DNA of 41,546 nt from IMG/VR virus record IMGVR_UViG_3300036832_000168, positions 1 through 41,546 of that record; one strand, written 5' to 3'. Of this stretch, positions 36,904-41,546 are shown in pieces (position 1 is the stretch's first letter; each line of letters begins with the position of its first letter). Both the position numbers and the translations under genes were made by a program. The stretch is from a virus. The notes under the pieces were generated by a model. It saw nothing but the letters and a program-made list of their open reading frames with translations. It searched no databases and was not told the origin of the DNA.

Positions 36904-38540
36904 ATCCTGCTCTTGCCGCTGCTACGTTCCGCTTCCTTGCGTTCCCTGTAGCCTTTCGACGCGAGGACGAGACGACGAGCGTGCCTCGCAATTATCATCG
37001 AGACGCAGCCGTCAATCTTACGCTCCGACTTCGGAGCTTCCTTGCTTATTGAGACTCCCCATTTGTTTGGCGCACGGCGAGCGTTAACCACATGCCGGCC
37101 CACTACGCCATCGCCGTCGTGGCTAAAGCCTCTTGAATCAATTTCGCTCTCCACCATTTCACACGCCTGAGTAAACTCTCCGACGTGCGACCGCATATCC
37201 CAGGCGACCGGCTGCGGGTCGCGGCCTCCGGGAACGGCCCAGATATCAAGCTCGTAATCATCGGTGAAGAGCTTGCGCCAGAGTATCTTGGTCGTCTCTT
37301 CCCATTCCTTAACGTCCGCAAAGAAGGCGCAAATATGGAACCGTGACTTCGCCTGCTCGACAGCAGCTAGGACTTCCTCTACCGGAATCTCACGGCCGGT
37401 CCCGCGCGGCTCCCAGATTCCAAGTGAGAACGTAAAGCCCGTCTCTATGTGGCAGCCAAGCAATGCCGTCGCGTCATCCTTACGCGAGCCGTCGAATCCA
37501 ACCGCGATGTCGGAACCGTCCTCAATATAGAAGTCAGGCTTGGCTAGCCGCGACCACTTCTGGTGCGTCGTCCAGGCATTCTGCGCGCTCTCCGGCCAGT
37601 TCAGGTAAAAGCGCTTGCTGACGTCGAGTGGGGTCTTGGGGCTCAATATCCGGTCTAGGATATTGTCCGGGTCAGCCCAGAAGCAATCGCCGTAAGTGAA
37701 CTCAATCGCCTTCCGGATAGAGGCGATATCATCCCAGTCGATATCCGGAGGCGCACACCGGGCATCATACAGGATCTTCGCCTTGCCCTTTAGCTTGCCT
37801 TCCTCCTGATCGACCCAGGCGTCAAACGTCCGCTCTGCGACCGTCTCTAGTCCGGGCTCCCACGCATTCGAGGTCTCAATAATCCGCGAGCCCGACTTGC
37901 CGACGTTCCGGTCCATTACCTCCGCGAGGTCTACGCCGCCATTCGTAGTGGTAAAGGATTCCGTCTGGTCGAGAATGGCGAAGGTCGTGAGCGCGCCTTC
38001 CTCTGTAGTCGGGCTGGACGTAATTACCATTAGCTGGCCGCCACCGGGAATGTGGAAGATAGTCATCCCGGCCGTTACGTCGTAGTCCCTCAGAATTCGG
38101 CTGTTCTTCGGCAGGAGCGCGCGTACCATTCGCATGGTATTTACATTGGCCTGGTCGTGGCTTGTCGCGCCTATCTGGACGAGCGGCATCGAGACCTTAC
38201 GGCCGACCGCTCCACCAACCACTCTATCATCAAAGTGATCCAGGCGAACCGGAGCGAGTAGCTCAATCAGTGACATGACTGCCGCGAATGGCGACTTACC
38301 CGCTCCCTTGGCCCAGCGGCGTACTCCGTGGTAATAGATCCAGCGCCCATTCTCATCGAGGGAATACCACCAGAGGACAAACCTGACCTGGCTTTCGATA
38401 AACTCCCATCGCTGGCCGGCCTCCGGGCCGTCAGGCTGCCGGAGGTATTTGGATGCCCAGTGAATGGCCTCCCAGCCTAGCGTAAGCTCCGGGATGCCTT
38501 CGGGCAGGGTTATCAATCTATCCCTGGGGGCAGCGAGCAC
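36888..38540 (-). CDS. terL: Terminase large subunit
   Basis: TerL packages DNA with ATP and cuts concatemers. I start it at GTG 38540, which overlaps the preceding TAG (TAGTG), giving 550 residues; the frame upstream to 38723 crosses another gene. The ATPase has a divergent Walker A, RRWAKGAGKSPFAAV, and a Walker B-like strand in FAILDQTESF. The nuclease half begins with VGFDGSRKDDATALLGC (first metal Asp), then ICAFFADVKEWEE and, further on, EFTQACEMVESEIDSRGFSHDGDGVVGRHVVNARRAPNKWG. The C-terminus is basic. It directly precedes the portal. Confidence 0.93.
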   Translation of the reverse strand: MLAAPRDRLITLPEGIPELTLGWEAIHWASKYLRQPDGPEAGQRWEFIESQVRFVLWWYSLDENGRWIYYHGVRRWAKGAGKSPFAAVMSLIELLAPVRLDHFDDRVVGGAVGRKVSMPLVQIGATSHDQANVNTMRMVRALLPKNSRILRDYDVTAGMTIFHIPGGGQLMVITSSPTTEEGALTTFAILDQTESFTTTNGGVDLAEVMDRNVGKSGSRIIETSNAWEPGLETVAERTFDAWVDQEEGKLKGKAKILYDARCAPPDIDWDDIASIRKAIEFTYGDCFWADPDNILDRILSPKTPLDVSKRFYLNWPESAQNAWTTHQKWSRLAKPDFYIEDGSDIAVGFDGSRKDDATALLGCHIETGFTFSLGIWEPRGTGREIPVEEVLAAVEQAKSRFHICAFFADVKEWEETTKILWRKLFTDDYELDIWAVPGGRDPQPVAWDMRSHVGEFTQACEMVESEIDSRGFSHDGDGVVGRHVVNARRAPNKWGVSISKEAPKSERKIDGCVSMIIARHARRLVLASKGYRERKEAERSSGKSRIWSFS

Positions 38541-38638
38541 TAAGGGACTCGCGGCCCGCCACGGACAACGGCGATGAGATAGGCGAGCGCCACGATGCCG
38601 ACCTCGACCACGAGTATCCAGCCTTGGGTAACAGTCAT
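38540..38638 (-). CDS. Tiny single-span membrane protein, 32 aa
   Basis: ATG at 38638 after AGGAGGAACA, a near-perfect site. The product is MTVTQGWILVVEVGIVALAYLIAVVRGGPRVP: one membrane helix and a short basic tail. Its TAG overlaps the GTG of the large terminase, so it may serve for translational coupling. Late operons often hold such membrane peptides; the function is unknown. Confidence 0.6.
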   Translation of the reverse strand: MTVTQGWILVVEVGIVALAYLIAVVRGGPRVP

Positions 38639-38646
38639 TGTTCCTC

Positions 38647-38943
38647 CTAGACGGTCGCGGTGACGACAGTCGCAAGCGGCAGCCCGCCTGTGCCGAGGTT
38701 TGTGACATTCGCGCGGATCGCACGGCGCGAATGGTGGAGCGCGGTATAGCCCCAGTTCGGCCCGGTTACCGCATCCTGCACGGTCCAGGTCGTACCGTCC
38801 GGGCTCGTCTCCAGGTTCACGACGGAATCCGTTGCCGGGCCGGTGACCTTGAGCGTGATGTTCCGGAAGACGTTCCCGGCTCCCGCGTCGATGATATTCG
38901 TGCCCGGACCCGTAGCGGACTGGGCGTTGTATGCGCTAGGCAT
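38647..38943 (-). CDS. Small beta-rich protein, 98 aa, possible decoration protein
   Basis: I start it at ATG 38943, overlapping the stop of the preceding gene; the longer frame to 39075 lies in that gene. The product begins MPSAYNAQSATGPGTNIIDAG, then alternating strands: NVFRNITLKVTGPATDSVVNLETSPDGTTWTVQ, WGYTALHHSRRAIRANVTNLG and ATVVTATV. This is the layout of a small immunoglobulin-like or capsid-decoration domain (single ETSPDGTTW turn). It lies upstream of terL, which is an unusual location for a decoration protein. There is no certain family. Confidence 0.68.
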   Translation of the reverse strand: MPSAYNAQSATGPGTNIIDAGAGNVFRNITLKVTGPATDSVVNLETSPDGTTWTVQDAVTGPNWGYTALHHSRRAIRANVTNLGTGGLPLATVVTATV

Positions 38944-39115
38944 TCTTGGTTCCCTTCTTTGCCTTGGCGATCTTCTGGAGATTCGCCTGCGTTTCTGCCT
39001 CGCCAGAGTCATCCGGGAGGTCTTCCCAGCTGGAGTCGCTAATGGGCTCGCTCGCGACCGGAGCCTTGTCGCCAATATTCAGCGGCGGCGAGCCCGGAGC
39101 AAGATGCTTTGTCAT
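38936..39115 (-). CDS. Small hypothetical protein, 59 aa
   Basis: ATG at 39115, preceded by GGAGG...GGAAGA, overlapping the stop of the metalloprotease. The product (MTKHLAPGSPPLNIGDKAPV...) is mostly disordered, with an acidic middle (SWEDLPDDSGEAETQ) and a basic Lys-rich end (AKAKKGTKNA). Its stop overlaps the next ATG (ATGCCTAG). It may be a small linker or scaffold-like protein; the function is unknown. Confidence 0.6.
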   Translation of the reverse strand: MTKHLAPGSPPLNIGDKAPVASEPISDSSWEDLPDDSGEAETQANLQKIAKAKKGTKNA

Positions 39116-40491
39116 TCTTCCTTCAGCCTCCTAGTTACATAATCGCCAAAGTATTTAGCGGCTGGCCGTGGAGCGGAGCTTAGCCGGTACTCCGTCCACA
39201 TCTCAGCTACCATCTCATTCATATTCCTAGCGCCATACCGCGAGACGGCCGAAGCAATCGCATCATAATTCTGAGCGCTGCCTAGCCAGTTCGGCACATT
39301 GATATGCCTCCGGCCGTACTGGTCCTCCTGTATCATCGGCTCCGTAAGGCCGGCCACCTTCGCGAACCCCTGCCAGAATTCCTGCTCTGGCTTCCCAAAG
39401 GCATTCGGATTATGCCGGTTAGCCATCATAATGCCGCGCTTGTTAATCTCGCCGTGGATACCATGTCCGAATTCATGCGTCAGCACATTCATTGAAAGGT
39501 CATGGTGTTGGTCGGTAGGAACCCACCATTCAGATTTCTTTTGGTAATCAAGAACGGCCTGTGCGTTATTCCCGGTAAGAACCTCCGGCTTGACGTGAAG
39601 CGTATTCATCTGGCCGGAATGACTCGCGAGCGTTGGGGTCTTACGCTTCCCGTGCGGAGCCTTTGTTACTGTTACGTCTGTCTTCGCCACAAGGTCCGGA
39701 GTTACCTGCGCCTGGTGCGTAGTCGCCTTAATGACCTGCTGGCGCATCCGCTTCTTGTCTTCGGCCGTCGCCTGGACCTTTACCTCAAGAGACTTCGGAT
39801 GGGCGACCTCGCCTGCCTTCGGGGCAGCTAGCTCCCGGAGTGCCCTTTCCTCCCGGCTCCCTGGGATAAGCGTCCCAAACTGATGATGATCCTCATTGAA
39901 TATTGCCAGCGTCGCATCCGTAATTGAATGGTACCGCATTGTCTTGCCCTTGATAGTTATATCAAAGGTGCCTTCCGGCCGGTAGAAGACCGGAATGCTA
40001 TTCACATTCGTGACGCGGTTAGGACGGCCGACAACATCCCTGTAAAGGCTGTCGCTAATCTCGCGGCTTGTCATCCGGGCAGGCCTAGGCGCAGATGGAG
40101 GTGACGGCTCCGGACGCGGCGAGCCCGGAGCCGTCACCGTTCCTGGAAGCGGAATGGGACTATGGCCTTCCTGGTGATGTTCTTTGCGGAAAGCGGCCAC
40201 GGCCGCTTCCCTGGGGTCCTTGTAATGGGCCGTAGAACCAGGCATCGTTACCCGGAGTCCCTTTGACCCCATATTCCGGACCATAAAGCCATTGACGCCT
40301 TTGCCCTTGCCTTCCGGAAGGTTCACAACTTCCTGGACTCGCTTGTGAACTTCCTCTAGGCTTGCGGCCGCTCGCGCCTCATCCGTTTGCTTTCCCTTGG
40401 CCGCCTCCGTCGCGAGTCGCTTGACGACACCGCTGGTAGACCAGCGGCCGTGGTAGCCGCGAAGCTCTCGGCTTACGTCATGAGCAACCAT
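39112..40491 (-). CDS. Zinc metallopeptidase-like protein with HEFGH motif
   Basis: The 459-residue product has the active-site motif LTHEFGHGIHGE (His339, Glu340, His343), with Glu426 or Glu430 in NEMVAEMW as likely third ligand. The N-terminus begins RELRGYHGRWSTSG, a segment shared by phage-encoded head-associated or toxin-like proteins. A duplicated region follows at about residues 68-108 and 166-206, each with a strand pair and a helix ending in (E/D)HHQ(E/F)G. A Pro-rich linker separates the two. It is placed upstream of terL in the late operon, so it may be a virion-borne protease or effector. The target is unknown. Confidence 0.78.
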   Translation of the reverse strand: MVAHDVSRELRGYHGRWSTSGVVKRLATEAAKGKQTDEARAAASLEEVHKRVQEVVNLPEGKGKGVNGFMVRNMGSKGLRVTMPGSTAHYKDPREAAVAAFRKEHHQEGHSPIPLPGTVTAPGSPRPEPSPPSAPRPARMTSREISDSLYRDVVGRPNRVTNVNSIPVFYRPEGTFDITIKGKTMRYHSITDATLAIFNEDHHQFGTLIPGSREERALRELAAPKAGEVAHPKSLEVKVQATAEDKKRMRQQVIKATTHQAQVTPDLVAKTDVTVTKAPHGKRKTPTLASHSGQMNTLHVKPEVLTGNNAQAVLDYQKKSEWWVPTDQHHDLSMNVLTHEFGHGIHGEINKRGIMMANRHNPNAFGKPEQEFWQGFAKVAGLTEPMIQEDQYGRRHINVPNWLGSAQNYDAIASAVSRYGARNMNEMVAEMWTEYRLSSAPRPAAKYFGDYVTRRLKEE

Positions 40492-41030
40492 TAGTGACCT
40501 GCCAGGTACTGCTGTAGCCGGGCCTGGACTGCCGCAGAACTGGAGGCAGGCCGCGCTCCGCTAGGCGCACGGGCCGGAGACGGCCTAGACGCGCCGGAGC
40601 GGCCCATAGCGGCTCCCTTCGCGACGGCTCCCGGCCTCCGGGCTAGCGCGGCTGCGCGGGCCGTAGCGAGCTTTCTAGCGGCTGCGGCCCGCTTGTTCGC
40701 GGCAGCGGTCTGCTTCCGGTGCTGGGCAGCGAGCCGGGCAGCGTTCTGGTGGAGCACGTTCTTGGTCTGGCCCTGGAGGCGGCGCTGCGCTGCGGCCGCT
40801 CGCCTCTGGGCTGGGGTCATCGCCTTGAGCTGGGCTGAGCGGGTCGCGCTCGCCGCATTCTGCGCCCGGATAATGGCGGCCGCCTGCTTTAGGGCCTGCT
40901 GGTACATCTGCGGCGTAATGGTAATCCCTGAGATAACCTGCGGCTGCTGGGTGGGCTTCCCTGGGGCAGTCTTACCCTGGCCGAATTTGCCTCCGGCCGC
41001 TCGCGGCTGCGCTCCAGTCCAGCCCGCCAT
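40491..41030 (-). CDS. Basic Ala/Arg/Gln-rich protein, 179 aa
   Basis: The product begins AGWTGAQPRAAGGKFGQGK, a GGKFG motif seen at the start of some phage internal proteins. It continues with long helical, very basic, Ala/Gln-rich segments (MYQQALKQAAAIIRAQNAASATRSAQLKAM; RRAAAAQRRLQG; AARLAAQHRKQTAAANKRAAAARKLA) and a Pro/Ser tail ending ARLQQYLAGH. The composition suggests nucleic-acid binding, perhaps a packaged or histone-like protein. Its stop shares a base with the next start. No domain is recognised. Confidence 0.68.
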   Translation of the reverse strand: MAGWTGAQPRAAGGKFGQGKTAPGKPTQQPQVISGITITPQMYQQALKQAAAIIRAQNAASATRSAQLKAMTPAQRRAAAAQRRLQGQTKNVLHQNAARLAAQHRKQTAAANKRAAAARKLATARAAALARRPGAVAKGAAMGRSGASRPSPARAPSGARPASSSAAVQARLQQYLAGH

Positions 41031-41392
41031 TACTTCACCACCCTAAGCCTGGCCTGCCAGCCCTGGACGACATCGTCTGCGGCTTTCTCGTCTGCGTCCT
41101 CGACTTCTGGGGGCTCAATCTCCACCTTGCCACGCTTGCGGTCTATATGGGTCGCGCCCAGCCGCTCCGACAAGCGGACGAAACTAGCCCCAATGGACGC
41201 ATTGTGGCTACGGAGGAAGATATCATAGAATTCGGCCGCAGTTACGGCAGTAGCCCAGTCTGACGCCTGGAAGTCCTTTGACTGGGCTGACAGCTTAAGG
41301 GAATTAAACCAGGACCTCGACTGCGGGAGCCAATGCGCGGCCGCAGTAGGAATTGGCCCATTATAAGCCTGGATGATCTTCTTTGGCGGCAT
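41030..41392 (-). CDS. Putative terminase small subunit
   Basis: I start it at ATG 41392, which shares a base with the stop of the preceding small gene (TAATG) and follows GGGTGGTGG; the frame extends upstream to 41512 through that gene. The 120-residue product has the pattern of P27-type small terminases: a basic start (MPPKKIIQAYNGPIPTAAAHWLPQSRSWFNSLKLSAQ), FQASDWATAVTAAEFYDIFLRS, a helix with SFVRLSERLGATHIDRKRGKVEIE, and an acidic linker. It is encoded at the head of the late operon, before terL but separated by six genes, which is not typical. Confidence 0.7.
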   Translation of the reverse strand: MPPKKIIQAYNGPIPTAAAHWLPQSRSWFNSLKLSAQSKDFQASDWATAVTAAEFYDIFLRSHNASIGASFVRLSERLGATHIDRKRGKVEIEPPEVEDADEKAADDVVQGWQARLRVVK

Positions 41393-41490
41393 TACCACCA
41401 CCCAGCTATGTGGCCTAGGGCAATCGTGATAACGATCGCACATCCTGTGGCGATAAGCGCGAGCCAGGCATAAAGCCCGATTGGCCTCAT
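41392..41490 (-). CDS. Tiny single-span membrane protein, 32 aa; first complete gene of the late operon
   Basis: ATG at 41490 follows GGAAGGGATTGTT, a strong ribosome-binding site. The product MRPIGLYAWLALIATGCAIVITIALGHIAGWW is one transmembrane helix with an aromatic end. The stop shares a base with the small terminase start. The same frame is open upstream to the edge of the window, so the peptide could also be the end of a longer protein, but the ribosome-binding site favours this start. It is the counterpart of the tiny membrane genes at 38540 and 17579. Confidence 0.55.
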   Translation of the reverse strand: MRPIGLYAWLALIATGCAIVITIALGHIAGWW

Positions 41491-41546
41491 AACAATCCCT
41501 TCCTGCACACAAAGCTCATGAAAACACACGCATGGGTCCAGAGCCT
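41491..41546 (-). other. Edge of window: leader of the late operon or end of an upstream gene
   Basis: This 56-base stretch contains the ribosome-binding site for the gene at 41490. One frame is open from the edge to a TGA that overlaps the ATG (ATGA), so an upstream gene could end here. No promoter can be assigned. Confidence 0.3.

Noticed and set aside
41393-41512. Extended N-terminus of the small terminase from 41512
   Set aside because: The extension is Cys/His/Arg-rich, unlike terminase, and overlaps a better-supported membrane peptide; ATG 41392 has a ribosome-binding site.
1-41546. Integrase, repressor, attachment site or CRISPR array
   Set aside because: No recombinase motif, helix-turn-helix repressor or direct-repeat array was found; the window gives no sign of lysogeny.

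Overview
This window is most of the genome of a tailed double-stranded DNA phage (siphovirus type). It very probably infects a high-GC Gram-positive (actinobacterial) host. The reasons are the high GC content, the tightly packed ATGA/TAATG-coupled genes, a ReqiPepy6 Gp37-like tail protein, a MuF-type head protein, a Gp6-like portal, and a flavin-dependent thymidylate synthase. No integrase, repressor, tRNA gene, CRISPR array or insertion sequence was seen. The window starts inside a gene and ends 56 bases upstream of the first complete late gene, so both genome ends lie outside.

Layout. Positions 1-15079 are all on the + strand and form the nucleic-acid metabolism half: a Cas4/AddB-like nuclease, a RecA/Sak4-like ATPase, an SSB-like protein with an acidic PF tail, a flavoprotein, a HAD phosphatase, ThyX, many small proteins, and a replicative C-family DNA polymerase. 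A short convergent spacer (15080-15219) holds a strong bidirectional hairpin terminator. Positions 15220-41490 are all on the - strand and read right to left as the late operon: tiny membrane protein, small terminase, basic protein, zinc metalloprotease, large terminase, portal, MuF, a block of beta-rich structural genes including a 20-residue-repeat protein, scaffold, major capsid protein, connectors, major tail protein, frameshifted tail chaperones, tape measure, distal tail proteins, a small membrane protein, amidase endolysin, and finally a methyltransferase-like protein.

The most striking system is a 7-deazaguanine DNA-modification cassette: DpdA transglycosylase, a YhhQ-type queuosine-precursor transporter and QueC, in translationally coupled order (9167-11150). 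It sits exactly between the two halves of a split DNA polymerase III alpha, with the PHP domain at 8244-9173 and the palm/fingers/HhH/OB part at 12281-14560. The phage therefore probably replaces some guanines with a deazaguanine to escape host restriction. This fits an apparent excess of uncut-type palindromes such as GAATTC (about 30 by eye). FolE, QueD and QueE are not in the window.

Other points that deserve attention are: a ten-residue peptide (GSDPLVPEPL) shared by the N-terminus of the major capsid protein and the C-terminus of the methyltransferase-like protein, with only synonymous differences; a long structured RNA candidate at 304-414; two tiny cysteine-rich proteins; a repeat-rich putative head-fibre module; and an HEFGH metalloprotease in the packaging operon.
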